NCBI RefSeq assembly: GCF_016920785.2
Contig: NW_024609884.1
Span: 86,854,069 to 86,918,068 of the forward strand
Source: Ixodes scapularis
Taxonomy: Eukaryota; Arthropoda; Arachnida; Ixodida; Ixodidae
Length of the DNA stretch: 64,000 nucleotides
Direction: 5' to 3'
Shown one piece after another: positions 23,023 through 34,639 of the stretch (the first letter of the stretch is position 1; each line of letters opens with the position of its first letter). The translations under genes were made by a program, and so were the position numbers. The notes under the pieces were generated by a model that was given only the letters and a program-made list of their open reading frames with translations, did no database searches and was not told where the DNA came from.

Positions 23023-23795
23023 CAGTAAACTTTCATTAGTTCGGCCTCGGTTAATTTCACTTTTCTTTTAGTTTGATCGTGTTCAAAAGTCCCGGCGAGC
23101 ACCCATACATTTCTATGGGAGGAAGAATTTGATAATTTGAACTCGGGAAGACTCCGCATTGAATAATTTGTCCTGAGCGAATGCACGCGGGCTCACATTG
23201 CATGGCACCACGGCAGAAAAACCACCAACATACGGCGAAACACGGGCCCTCTGCTGCAAAGCCAGAGGTGCGCAAATATGTGCCCGCTCCTCTACGCCGT
23301 TGAGATGGACCGTAGCGAATGACATGAGCCAGCGCAACCAATCTGGCGTGGAGTAGCGCGGAGAACATAGCACTTGGTCGGGCGTGGAGACAGCACGCCT
23401 TGAAAGCGCTTTTCTGTAGCACCGTGTGCGGTCCATCTTGTGCGCTGAAAAGCGCAAGTTTTATCTTCCTTTTTTATTGTTGTTGTTACTTTTTTTTTGT
23501 TGTTGACGATCTGGCTTCCTGGCACCAAAGTCGGCTCGTAAAGCATTCATTTTTTTTTTTTTTTTTGTAGTGCGCAATCTTTTGGGGGTTGTGATATTTT
23601 GTTACGCTGCTCTCCGGAGCATGCTTTTGGACACGCATTTTAAGCGCAGACGGCAGCAGACAATCCGTGGGTATTTTGAACAATGAAAGGAGGTTTAATT
23701 ATATCCGTTTTTCTGTCCTTTTTTGAATTCAATCATTCGAATAATTGGACCGAATTTTAAGGTTCTGTTCAGGTAGAATTAACGAAAGTTTACTG
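23023..23795. mobile_element. Tigger-like MITE, 773 bp, TA target site
   Basis: TA (23021-23022), then CAGTAAACTTTCATTAGTTC. The right end in reverse complement from 23795 starts CAGTAAACTTTCGTTAATTC, with TA at 23796-23797. Matching TIRs and TA duplication place it with pogo/Tigger elements. No transposase inside. Confidence 0.88.
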
Positions 23796-24189
23796 TAATA
23801 TAATATAATTAAGAACAGCAAACACGAAGTTCCTATTTTTATTTTTTTTTTTCATCTTATTTTTTATTTATTGTATATACGCATGTAATGGCCGCAAGTA
23901 TCTTTTTAATGATTTCGGTTTGAGAACTAGGGGTGCGGCCTTTACAGGGAGGAAAACTAAAAATCTTTCTGGAATTTTTTTTTTTTCTGCCAAGAGTTTT
24001 ACTATTTGCTTCATGAAATGGAAGTACTCGCACGTCTTAATAGAACAAGAAAACATTTATCGGTATTTGCATAGACAGGCAAGCAAAGTCCTTCTCACTT
24101 GTTTGTCGTAGAGCACTCCCCTTCTCTGTCCCAGATATATTCTGTGCCATCCAGCTTGTTGGAAATTCTAGTTACTTTGAAGCTTTTTT

Positions 24190-24770
24190 CTACGGTATCG
24201 AAGGAAACCGCACCTTGCGCTCTACAAGGGATGTCCAGTTCAGCCCAGTCGGCGTTTTCTCGTGCACAGTTGTTGCCATCCACTTGGTGTATGTGCGGCA
24301 AAATCCGGATTGGAAGGGCTTGTTCACTGAAACATCTAGTGGCTGAAGCATGCCGCTCATACCTCCAGGTACGATGGCCAAATCTGTTTTAGACACACCC
24401 CCAGTCAAGTGTCCCCAAAAGCTATCCAAGATGAGCAGCAATTGCGTGCCGGGGTTCGCACCTGGTTGCTTTTCCCAAACGCAGGTCAACCAGTCTTTCA
24501 CCAGTTCATCCGTCATCCATCCCTTCTCTTGTGCTCTAACAAATATGCCGTTAGGAAAGGGGTACACATTTTCTTTTAAAAGGATGCCAGGTGCAAGTTT
24601 GCGCCCGTCCGCCTTGATACAAAGCATGACCGTACATCGCTGTCTCTCGGCACCCGTTGTGAGGATATGGACGCTCTTGGTACCTTTTGCCTCTACTGTC
24701 GCGTTTTCTGGTGCGTCAAACCATATGGTATGTAGCCATGATCTGCCATGGCATTACCTACAGCATTTGT
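24190..24770 (-). pseudogene. Tigger/pogo-family DDE transposase fragment
   Basis: The minus-strand frame reads WFDAPENATVEAKGTKSVHI, then TTGAERQRCTVMLCIKADGR, LLLILDSFWGHLT and MSGMLQPLDVSVNKPF. These are the DDE_1 landmarks of Tigger/jerky/CENP-B-related transposases: T-x-x-x-K-G-x-K-S, L-D-x-F-x-G-H with the second catalytic Asp, and L-Q-P-L-D-V-x-x-N-x-x-F before the third acidic residue. The N-terminal DNA-binding half is absent and the frame ends early at 24190. It may be the remains of an autonomous relative of the MITEs nearby; no element ends were located. Confidence 0.85.
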
Positions 24771-24830
24771 TGATAGACGGTTTCATTTGTCAATATATTT
24801 CACAAAGAAGGAGTTTCTACCCATGTTAAG

Positions 24831-25630
24831 GTGGTACGAATAATTAATTTGTTGAACTAATATCAATATTTGAATGAAAACGGGACATCCTTTGCAAGAT
24901 TTCTGCAGAAGCTGTTACATTAGTGACCGAGTGACAAAGTAAAAGTGCATGTTTAAACACTCAAAATGTTGAATGTGGGGCCCTAAAGTTTGGGAAATAG
25001 TCTTGTTAAAAGTTCCCACTAAATGAGACAATACTAAATGAATGAGGAAGGCTTCCTTCTAGCGTTATTTCTCCTTTCATATTGGTCACATCAGCTTCTA
25101 AGCCTGGACTCGTCTTCATCTCTGCTTTTCACCCTGTTATTCAGATTTGCATTCTCTGTTTCAGGACGGCACTCAGCATACCTCCTTCTGGTAAGTGCGG
25201 GATTTTGGCCCAACCATCCGAGGAGCACAAAGCTCTGTAGTGAAGCTAGTTTTTATCAAAAACAAAATATGTAATGCCGCGCGCTTGGCCGACCGAGCAA
25301 AGCTCAGTCACAAACCTCTAGAAGATTCGAGTTTCTTCTCACTCGGGACGCAACTTTTATTGTTTCGCTCTACTTGCTCTTGAAAGTGCCTGTTCATTCT
25401 CACCATGAACGCTGGACGCTCAAACCTTGTGGGCCGAATTTTCGAGATGCCGACTCGCACTAGATAGGGAGCTTCGCGTGACCTTGTTGGGTCAGTCTTG
25501 CTCTTACACTGCCGAATTGCAGCCTGCGTTTCTGCTGTCTCGACGCTTGTTCTTTATTTTGTTTGGCACAAGTTCGCCCCCATTAAACTTAGAAATAAAA
25601 AAAAAATAAAAAATGCCTTGCTCTTACACA
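24831..25630. other. intron sequence, nothing recognised
   Basis: A splice-like 26-nt open piece at 25165-25190 (TTTCAG before, GTAAGT after) breaks the phase chain and was left out of the gene model. Confidence 0.4.
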
Positions 25631-25634
25631 TTAA

Positions 25635-26760
25635 AGGGACACTGACAGTGTATTTATGCTCGCCGAGGTTTTTATTTTAACGTGACATGAGAGCCCAAAT
25701 ACCCAAAACACAATTTGCGATTCAAAATATTTTTAAGAGAATTATAAGTTCCGAGGTGTAGGGCCCTCTTTAATAGGACACTGACACCCCCCAAGAAATT
25801 TTTAAAATTTTTTTCTAAGTGATTCATATGGTATCAGAGGACTACCCAACCAATATTTTGCTACAGCATGACATATTTTCAATGAAACAAAAAAAAAATG
25901 CAACTGCTTGAAACTGAAATTGCATTGGGGAGGAAGAAGAAATGTAGAGGACGAGAGAGAGCTTGGAAGTAACGTGGGCAACAACCAACCAGGGTTGTTT
26001 TTTTTTCTTCGTTCTTTTGGCAGTGCAAAGGAAACAAAAAATGTGCACGTCGCATGATTAATGCAAAAGTGAAGGACTTGGTGCTTGACGTCTGCACGTG
26101 TTTCAAGCTGTTCCCAATTGGTGTTTGTAAGACGACCAATCTCTTGGGCCAGGAGAAGTGGCGACGTAGTCTTTGTGCGAATCAGCTCGATGGTTGGGCG
26201 TGTCGAACGGAATAAATCCCACATGTTTTGATTGGTAAACACTTTCTCTTTTGAAGCTAGACAGATTCGCCGATACCGCAGCAACATTTCTGAAGTAGAG
26301 GTCGCACTCCGTCATCTTCCGCCATTGCTTAATCCACTTCGTCCAGCCCACGACTCTCGCGATACGATGCCATGTTGAGGATTGCGTAGGAAATGCACAA
26401 ATTGCTTCCAATCCTCAGTGCAACTTTTTCTTTTTTTTTTTTTTTCAATCAGCATATCTGCAGCTTGTTAGAAGCCACAAAAAATGTTTATCATATTTTT
26501 TTCTATCTTTAATACGGATTGTGTGTGCTTTCGATGACCCACAACTTTGGTTATATTTGGTGAGTGTGTCTAAACCATAGAGAAAGGCACGACCACATAG
26601 AAGAGAGAGCCCGACTCAGACTGGCCAGTTCTCGAGCGGCGCTTTTCGCGCAGAAAGAAAACAAATTTCGAGCCTCAAATTGTGTTCTGGGCAGTTGGGC
26701 TCTCGCATGTCATGTACAAATAAAAACCTTGGCGAGCATAATTACCCTGTTAGTGTCCTC
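25635..26760. mobile_element. TTAA-flanked element with ~100-bp TIRs, 1126 bp
   Basis: TTAA at 25631-25634 and 26761-26764. The left end AGGGACACTGACAGTG and the right end (reverse complement GAGGACACTAACAGGG) go on matching for about 100 bp. An internal TTAA at 25770, followed by TAGGACACTGACACC, suggests a related element nested inside. No transposase recognised; a 161-codon minus-strand frame (26287-25802) is without domain. piggyBac-type by target site and ends. Confidence 0.8.
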
Positions 26761-26764
26761 TTAA

Positions 26765-27172
26765 AGGGTAACTGAAAAAAAAAAAAAAAAGGTATTTTTA
26801 AACAGCCTAGTTGGGACAAGCATGTTACGAAACAATTTTTCCAACAGAAACAAAATTTTTTACAGCAATATTTATTGCGCGGGACTAATTTTAGTCTGCG
26901 GTATTTCGTTTGTTTTAAGTTGCGCGCCACGAATTTGGTATTATACGTCACGGATTGGCTGCTATACGTCACAGAGTAACGTACAACAGCCACTTCGCGT
27001 GCATTGAAAGAGCGGGAGTTTCAAATGTGAAGAGGTTGTGACTCCGACTAAATTATGTCCTGTGGTGTCAATATTGCTAAAAAAACATTTTTTTTTTCGC
27101 GGAAGATTTGTTTTGTGACATTCTTGTCCCAATTAGGCTGTCTAAAAAACTTTATTTTCTTTGCAGTTACCT
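26765..27172. mobile_element. TTAA-type MITE, about 408 bp, sharing TTAA with its left neighbour
   Basis: It starts AGGGTAACTG directly after TTAA 26761-26764 and ends CAGTTACCT at 27172. Subterminal AACAGCCTAGTTGGGACAAG is mirrored at the right (CTTGTCCCAATTAGGCTG). The right target site reads TGCA, presumably a decayed TTAA. A relative lies near 30550-31091. Confidence 0.75.
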
Positions 27173-27176
27173 TGCA

Positions 27177-28545
27177 TGAAAATAAAGGGGGCAAATTATT
27201 CTTGAAATGGAATGCTCATAGGCTACTTAGTGTATACACCAAGTTTTGCGATTTTTACGGGTCTAGTATAGTCAATTTACGAATTTTGTTAATTTTTATC
27301 TGGCGACCAGGCAACGCTGCCCAACTTAGTCAGACCATGGTGTCCATAAACCACGGGATCATGAATGCTCATTGTAGACGCCCTCATGGTCGCTTAAGCT
27401 CGCACAGCTCGGCAACCCCGATGCTATTCTGGCCCTTGGACCTTCTACTCGGCATGCACCTGCGAGGTTGCCACAGACGACGGCACCCACGGCGAGTTCG
27501 TCCGTAACTCGCTGTCGCTAGATCTGGTCGCCAGCGGGTCGCGTTCGAAATGAACAGCTTCCAACATCTCTCGATAACAATCACTCTCGTCGCTGCTGCG
27601 ATCAGTGTCGAAGACTTGGACGAAGCGAGCGATGCCGTAGACGGAATCGTCACGGACCGCATGCTCGAAACATGCAAGTTAAATGAGGGAGCTGAAGCTC
27701 AAGATGCCAAAAGAGCCAAATCCAAAATAAGGTTGAGAGCTGGGCTATTTAGTAGTTGTTAAACGTAATGAGATCAAACGGCGCAAAAAAGCCACAAAAG
27801 GAAGCAACAAACCGGACAGGATGGAGCGCTGTTCTTCTCTCGTGTTTTATTTTTGGCGTGTCCTAACCTCTTTAAGGCTTCATTCCTGACTGACAGAAGC
27901 GTTGGAAGCTGTCCAGCCGATTTCGGTTGCATGCTTTACAGAGAGCTCCGAAGCGCATAGGCCAACTTAGAGCCACGAAAAGCGGAGTCATAAACCTTTC
28001 AAGTGCACCTTTCTATAGACCTTTGCAAAAAGAGCTGTCTGGCCGCCGCCATTTTGTGATTCGAGCGACCCCTATCGGCCAGAAATTCGAGCCACCCGCC
28101 TGAGCTGTGGGAATCCGGTCAGCGTGACTCCCCACCTGCATTGTGCATTTGGAGTTTGCCGGCTTTTCTTGGAAGCTTTTACTTTATTTACCTGTTCAGG
28201 ATGCTTACCCTTTTTGTGCTATCTTGCACTGTGAGGTAATACCAAAGCTCGTAGCCTGCTTGGCCTTTGCAGGAAACGAATGTTGAGAGCGAATGTCATG
28301 CAGCCAGTGATGCGGGCCGTTCGACGTTCTTCGGGAATTATTCCCGTCAAGGAAATCTCCAAAAAGCCTTCCTGGCTATGTGCCCGATCTTCGCGAAAAA
28401 TACCTGATAAGGTCGGGTCCGGGGTATGGGCAGGGAATAGACACGTTCGTTCATTTGCTTTGAAGCTGTGCAAAAAAAATAGAAAAAGCAGCCGTCTTTA
28501 AAACGCACCTTAAAACAAGCCAAACTCTATCCGATTGTCGTGAAG
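27177..28545. other. intron sequence, unidentified open frames
   Basis: A + frame at 27550-27762 contains ISVEDLDEASDAVDGIV and DRMLETCK; the opposite strand is open too. A stretch at 28160-28230 resembles 43070-43140 and is repetitive. Nothing assignable. Confidence 0.3.
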
Positions 28546-28549
28546 TGAC

Positions 28550-29040
28550 TGTCATTGACACTGTATGTTGGATACGTTGTGTTATTTGAGACCTTTCTCA
28601 AATCCTGTTCAGATAATGCGGCCCTGTGGGGTATATATGTTGTGTGATTGATGAGACTCGTTGAATTTCACGTTGTCAGCGGGGATTAGCCATGCATTTC
28701 GGGTGTCCTGAGTGGTCACAGATTTTCGACAGTTAAGACCTTTATAGATTGACACGGGTGAGGTATGGTGCTGTAAAAAAATCAACATAAAATAAAACAT
28801 TCAAGTTGCATTTGTTCCGGCGCCCACGGACTCGCCGAAAATAAATTTTATTTGCTTGTTTTTGTTCCCAAAAATAGTATGATGCTTTTTTTAAAAACCA
28901 GGAGGAATTCTATTCGCAATTGAACGCAAAAGAAAAATAAAACTCTCAAATTTAGCCATCGCCAGTGTTGGCAATTGCACCTACGCAGGCTGCCACAGCC
29001 CACTGATGAGAAACCCCACAGCCCAGCACAGTCTGGCAAC
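28550..29040. repeat. diverged dispersed repeat, copy 1
   Basis: The order TGTTATTTGAG...TTTCTCAAATC, GATAATGC, ...GATTRACACGG, then GCACCTACGCAGGCTG recurs at 44690-45125 with indels. Both look like old copies of one uncharacterised repeat. Confidence 0.6.
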
Positions 29041-29099
29041 ACTGACATTCGTTTTAAAAACCAGGGACGCGCGCTGTAAATTGCTTCGCTCAAGACTGC

Positions 29100-29400
29100 C
29101 GCTAAAAATCTCTAAATAGGCCCAAACCCTGCGAATGTGGGCGCGAAAAAATTTTGCAAATGTTCCCGTCAAACGTATGAAGAATCACAACCTCGGTGAT
29201 AACCAGAAGTTGTAGTAAATTGACCGGGCTTTTTCCTGCAGTTGGAGGCGACGAGGGAGCCTTGCGGCCGTCGTAAGCATTCTCACTTCTCTCCAAATCT
29301 CCTTGGCAGCTCGTTTCCCGAGGGCATCTGTATTGGGATTTGGGTAGTCAATAACCAGGTAGTTGTCCTTTGAGAAAAGGGGCCATTCATTGTTTGCATT
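29100..29400 (-). pseudogene. unidentified coding remnant
   Basis: The minus strand reads LVIDYPNPNTDALGKRAAKE then IWREVRMLTTA over about 80 residues before a stop. Protein-like composition continues across 29120-29380. I do not recognise the family; a transposon protein is most likely. Confidence 0.3.
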
Positions 29401-30549
29401 AGGATTTCTCTAAAAACCCTAGAAAACTTAGTCAATGCTGATGCAGCGAGCTTTATCATACAATTTTCTTTTTAGGTGCAAGCTACAGTGGGAACACCTA
29501 CGTGTAACGGCGCTCTATTTTGTTTTTAAATTAGTCGTGCCGAACAGTTTTTCCCCCTAGCGTGAATTGTTAAAAAATGGCGGAGGCTAGGGGGGAAAAA
29601 AAGTCACATTTATGGCATAACGATAATGCTGGTTATGTGCCTTTCTTGGCACATAACCAGCGACCTTTCTACCTTGGACGATGCTCTTATGCTCTTAGAG
29701 CAAGAGTGCGCACACGAAGCGTGGAGTGCGTGCTGGAGGCGTCGCAAAGATGCGCTTTGCCGTTCGTCAGCGACCAAGCGAACTTACCACGCAACCTTGA
29801 ATTAGAGAATCGCTACTAGCGAATTCCCGAGGTTTACCGTTTCTCGTTTTATGTTTCGGTACGTTGTATTTATACCAGGAAAGGGAACTTTAAAAAAACG
29901 GTTTCAAAAATACTCCCGCGAACGTAGAATACCGTACGTTCGCAGCTGTCGCACAACGCTGTGACAACGCGTCTCGTGGCGCAATAAACTTTTTCGCAAG
30001 CTCCTTCGCTAAATTTTGCGGGAAAAGGATTCGAGCCGAGTTGGGTGACATTAAGTCTGTTAGGGCCGTTACCCGGCTGATTTCGGGTGAGGTCGGACGT
30101 AGGGTGGCCGGTTGACCTTTTTCGTCTGCTTCATAATTTAAGTTATTTCCCAGTGCGTGAGATAAACAAAATTGTAATCATTTTTCCCTGGAAAAACATT
30201 TGGACGTAAAATATCGTAGATCACAAAGAGGCAGAAAGTCAAATGACAGAACATTCCGAGTGAGTTTCATAATTTTTTGACGCTCTCTACGTATACCTAG
30301 TAATAAGAAAAAAAATGGCATTATTGTATATTATGTTTGAAACGAGATGATAAACAAACATCCATTTCGGCTACTTATTGTTATCTCCCTAACTTTGCAG
30401 GCCCGTATTTAGAAAACTGTTGTGTTGTAAATTTGATATTTTTATGCAGTATTTTACTTATAAATAAAAGTAACTCGATGCAAAACTAAAATTTATTTAT
30501 AATAGGTTTGTTGAGATATTGACGAGCAAGCACGAGAAAAGCAACACAC
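29401..30549. other. intron sequence, nothing recognised
   Basis: A 14-bp perfect palindrome with a 6-bp spacer lies at 29628-29661. Otherwise AT-rich with no long frame. Confidence 0.4.
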
Positions 30550-31091
30550 TAAAAAAAAAAACTTGCAAAAAAAATATTTTTTTTAAACTCTGGTTAGGCT
30601 GTATATCTATTTGGAGGTAATATCCATTAGAAACACGTTGCATCAAACTGACGGTGTAATATATACGACCCTTCCACCAACACCCTTCTCCGAGGCTCGG
30701 GCTGCCCTCTTGGTGCGATGACTTGTTATTTTGTGGAAGAAGCCCATTTTTTATTTCGTTCTCCGAGCTTAGCTCGCAGGTCAAAGCTTCCGACGAACGT
30801 GCCACGACCGAGTGGTTTAACAACCAAGATCTAAGCTGTCGATCCCTTAGCCAATGAGAAGAGTTGCTATCGCACGTCACTTCATGACGTTGGTATTATA
30901 CGCCACTCCGTGATGTATAATACCAAGTTTGTGGCGCTCAATTTAAAACCGACGAAATAGCCACAACCTGAAATAAGTCTCTCGAAATAAATATTGCTGT
31001 AAAAATTGTTTTTTCGTGGAAAAATTGTTTTTTGTCTAAATTGTCCCAACTAGGCTGTTTAAAAAAAACTTTTTTTCTTTGCAGTTATCCT
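30550..31091. mobile_element. TTAA-type MITE related to 26765-27172
   Basis: The right end reads TAGGCTGTTTAAAAAAAAC...TTTGCAGTTATCCT followed by TTAA (31092-31095). The left end near 30550-30600 has the inverted counterpart (CTTGCAAAAAAAATA...TGGTTAGGCTG) in decayed form, so its edge is approximate. Confidence 0.6.
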
Positions 31092-31095
31092 TTAA

Positions 31096-32192
31096 CAAAC
31101 CGTTCATAAATAAGTTTTATTTTTGCTTCAATTTAGTTTTATTTATGAGTAAAATATTGTGTCAAAATATCATGTTTTTGACCCAAGATACAGGCTTGCA
31201 AAGTTGGGCGGAAAATGATCAAGTAGCCAAAATTTATGTTTATAAGTTCCTTTTGAAACATAAACAATAACATTAGTTTTTTTTAGTACATTGATTGTAT
31301 CAAAATATGAAGAGACTCACTTAGAATGTATGACTTGCGTTATTTATTACCAAAGGTGACCATCCTGGCTGCGCACTCAAATGCGACTTTCCACCTCTTG
31401 GCAACCTACTATTTTTTTGCGTCCGATAATTATTTTTTGTGGGTGACAACAATTATGATTTTGTTTATATCTGGCACTGGGAAATAGCATAAAATTCTGA
31501 AGCACATTAAAAAGGTTGACCAGCCACCATTTGTTTACTCCTATATGAAATTACCCACCCCTCTTCTCAGACCCAAGGTAAAAAAACACATTCTGTGTGT
31601 AAACAAAGAGATTTCAAGCTGGCGGCAGTCTGCACGAGCTAGCTGACGGCAGTGGAGGCTGGGTGATGCAGCCTGCAGTGGCGTGGGAGGAGGCTTATGT
31701 CTTTTGAAATCCAGCCGACCCTATAATATACAGATGCATTTTGTTCCTACAGGTCATAGGCACTTGGGGTGCGGTTACCCACAATGGGGTGGCATATAAA
31801 GGTCGCGGTTGGCGATTGTCATTAGACACTCAACAGCTGTAGTTGCTCTAGACGACATTCTTAAAGTAAAAGTGAGGATAATCCGAAACAGGAGTTTCTC
31901 ACGCTTGGTTCCTGTGGCGGGTGTCGCTTATTTTTCTAAAGAATTTGGCTGTCGCAGCCCCCAAGGGTGCCCGTCCATATTTTCCTCTTTTAACTCTACT
32001 TTTGTTTGGAACTTATTCGCTATCTTACGTTAGACACGTTCAAACTTCGCTAAAGCAACCTTGCAGTGAAACGGTCGGAACGTTTTAGCAATTAATCGAG
32101 ATGTTCTCTGTTTGGCATTAATGTTGGACATGATAGCAGGTCGTAAATCTAATTGCAATGGGGATTAATACGGAGGATTTTGGAATTTTCAG
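31096..32192. other. intron sequence, nothing recognised
   Basis: No element ends or coding sequence identified. Confidence 0.4.
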
Positions 32193-32260
32193 TGTTGGCC
32201 AGTTGCTGGACTTGCCGGAGGAACTGCTTATTCCGGAAGAGCTACCGCAGGAAGCTCCTG
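32193..32260 (+). CDS. kleisin gene, candidate exon 5 (68 nt, GC donor)
   Basis: Acceptor GGAATTTTCAG ends at 32192. One base completes the codon from exon 4; then 22 codons read VGQLLDLPEELLIPEELPQE and AP, leaving one base. The donor is GCAAGT at 32261, the usual non-canonical GC form. The acidic, Leu/Pro-rich sequence suits a kleisin linker. The G left over joins AG of exon 6 to make Glu. Confidence 0.5.
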
Positions 32261-32780
32261 GCAAGTGTTCTCCTTGCACGTAACAAGTTTGGACTTTGTG
32301 ACAGCCACCAAATTGTCTGACCTTCTTTAATTGTCGGGACGGTAATGGCGGGGAAAAGCATGGGCTGGCTCCAGCACGAGCACCTTGGATGGCACTTGGG
32401 CGCCTGGCGAGCGTGCATGCGCAGCCAAAGTGAGGCGGAAGGCAGGCAGCTCCCGCTGGAGGCATTCCAAAGAGACGCCCTGCAGTTATCACCCTGTCGA
32501 ACTGCGTCGGTTAGAAATTGGCTGAAAATAATCCCTGTTGGCGGTATGTGCAAACTACAGGGGGGGTGCTTCTCTAGATGTCGTTGGTGACGTAGCGGAT
32601 GGCAGGGACCGAGCAGACGGCGCAGATTCCTCCGCTCGTATTTACATCCTGTTTCGCCTTGCCATTTAGAGTTTTGAAATGGGAAGCTCCGTGTGCAGGA
32701 TACTATACTGGAGAGATTGTCACTTGGCACGTCGGTTGTTCTCGCGGTAGCGAGTGACAGTTCGAGTGCTGGCTCTTCTT

Positions 32781-32893
32781 GTTAAATAAAAACAGAAAGA
32801 ATAAACATTGGGACGGACAGAACAGCACCTCTTTCAGTGGTGGAGGTGCTGTTCTGTCCGTCCCTATGTTTATTCTTTCTGTTTTTATTTAAC
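32781..32893. repeat. near-perfect 51-bp palindrome with 11-bp spacer
   Basis: Arms 32781-32831 and 32843-32893 match in 50 of 51 positions (one T/A difference). The spacer is TTTCAGTGGTG. Confidence 0.95.
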
Positions 32894-33789
32894 TTTACCA
32901 ACGCGCTCACGTCGAACTAACTATTCTTGTTCCGACTTTTAATGCATCTCCAAATTTAATTTAGGTATCTGACGGCGAGACTCTGTTTGAGGGCAGCTCC
33001 GCTCAATTCCAAAAATTATAGGATAATGAGTGATTTCACGGTAAACAGCACTAATAAAAAGCACTTAGCACGTCAACGGCGAATAAGTTGGTCGGTGAGA
33101 CGATCGCTGAATTCTGACATTGTCGCGCAGAAACTACCACGCACAAAAGCGTACTTTCCATATAGCGGCACTGCCGTCGGAGGCTGATGCCGTCGTGATA
33201 TGTCCATGGAAGCTTCATGAGCAACAACCGGGTGGTTTTTGGTTATCGTTGAATGCATTTCAAAGTATGTTTTCTTGTGTTTTTCAACGAAATATTGATG
33301 TTTCTGAGGAAATGAGCTCCAGAATTTCGTTTCCATACTCCTTTAAGTTGCTCCAATTGCGAGTCTGAGACTGCCGAAATGCTGCGGAAGTGGACACCAA
33401 AAAATAAAACCGAATGAAAGAAAGGCGACAAGTTTTCTCCCTCGGTATTTCCATTCTATATAGCCTGGACAGCTCGCAAGCACTTTATCTACTCCTCTTA
33501 CATAATTAAAAATAACTCTGTCCGTTGACTCTTTGTTTGCTCTATCTCTTTGGAAGAAACCTTGACCATTAAAGCGCCTCTTTTGGAAAACCAAAAAAAA
33601 TCCAACCGTAAAATAAATGTTTGCTGTAGAATAAGTAGGATTTTTTTCCCTTTTGTTTCGCCGACATGCAATGTGGAGAAGTAGACAGTCGTGTAAATGA
33701 GGTGCATTCGTGGCCGGCACATCCTTTCTCTTCTTAAACAGAGCTTGAGGTTTACGGCTTTCTGATGGCACTTGTGCCTGTCGTTCCAG
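32894..33789. other. intron sequence, nothing recognised
   Basis: A 142-codon minus-strand frame (33771-33343) is AT-rich with no recognisable domain. Confidence 0.4.
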
Positions 33790-33841
33790 AGTGGGAGGAA
33801 CAGCTCGCTGCCCAGGAAGTGTCTGCCGGGGAAGAGGTCAG
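33790..33841 (+). CDS. kleisin gene, candidate exon 6 (52 nt)
   Basis: Acceptor TGTGCCTGTCGTTCCAG ends at 33789 and donor GTGAGT begins at 33842; both are strong. Two bases complete Glu, 16 codons read WEEQLAAQEVSAGEEV, and AG is left to join G of exon 7 (Arg). It is strongly acidic. Splice sites and composition make it one of the better-supported exons. Confidence 0.6.
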
Positions 33842-34025
33842 GTGAGTTGAGTCAGTCGTCGGTGCTTCTGGAGGCACACGCTAGCACGACCGCACATCTT
33901 AAAAAAATGTACGGCGAATTGCTTGGCAATTCTGTTGGATGCATGGGACATTCTGGCATCACAAACGTTTAGCGATAGCCTCAGCTCGTGGCTGCACCGA
34001 TATGCACTCGGCGATACGTAACGTA

Positions 34026-34262
34026 CCGTCCAAGTTTGGCGGGGAAGCTGAATTGGTGAATAGGTGAAGTTGGCGTTATGTGGCGTCAGGTCACGTGAAG
34101 TCAATTTCCCATGCTAAATTTAGCGGGGAAACTGAATGGATGTGTAGGTCAAGTGACGTCATTTTTCCCGCCAAATGTAGCAGGGAAACTGAATTGGTGC
34201 TGAGGTCACGTGGCGTCAATTTTCCCACTAAATGTAGCGGGGAAACTGAATTTGTGTATTGT
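34026..34262. repeat. tandem ~58-bp repeats with CACGTG and TGACGTCA boxes
   Basis: Three to four units follow the pattern GGTCACGTGRCGTCAATTTT, CCCRCTAAATKTAGCGGGGA, AACTGAATTGGTG. The same unit recurs at 39496-39810. Each unit carries an E-box-like CACGTG and/or a CRE-like TGACGTCA. Confidence 0.8.
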
Positions 34263-34299
34263 GCATTAGAGTTTCTGCATAGGCTTGTAGAGGCTTGCA

Positions 34300-34597
34300 G
34301 CGAGAACATCGTCTTCCCTGCAACACGCTCCCCCGAGCCGCGGAGGAGGCTGGCACGCACCGGGGATACCCGACACCAGCTCGGGGGGCCCGGATGCGGG
34401 GCCAGACGGCCAGACCTCCGTGAGGGTAGACTAAACAACTCGAGTCACCCCCACGGCAAGAGAGAAGAGAAGAAAGGCCTTACAAGCAGCGCCCGGTCAA
34501 AACGCAAGAACATTCCTCGTACTTGTAATGTCGTCATTCTTGTGTAGTCCCTCAGAAAAATAAAACAAATTCAGTAGAACATTAAATGTATCTAGAT
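34300..34597 (+). repeat. probable 5' LTR of the Gypsy element
   Basis: This GC-rich stretch precedes a primer-binding-like site and contains AATAAA at 34559-34564. Only its 3' edge (before 34598) is supported; the 5' edge is uncertain because the partner LTR is missing. Confidence 0.45.
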
Positions 34598-34607
34598 TGG
34601 TGACCCG
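34598..34607 (+). promoter_or_regulatory. putative tRNA primer-binding site
   Basis: TGGTGACCCG lies just after the presumed LTR and before the gag start, the usual position for the tRNA primer site of Gypsy elements. Confidence 0.5.
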
Positions 34608-34639
34608 AAAAAACGAAAAAGCCGACCTCAAGCGTTGCG

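Noticed and set aside
25165..25190. 26-nt piece with TTTCAG before and GTAAGT after
   Set aside because: Its length and frames break the phase chain between exons 4 and 5 of the gene model; kept out.
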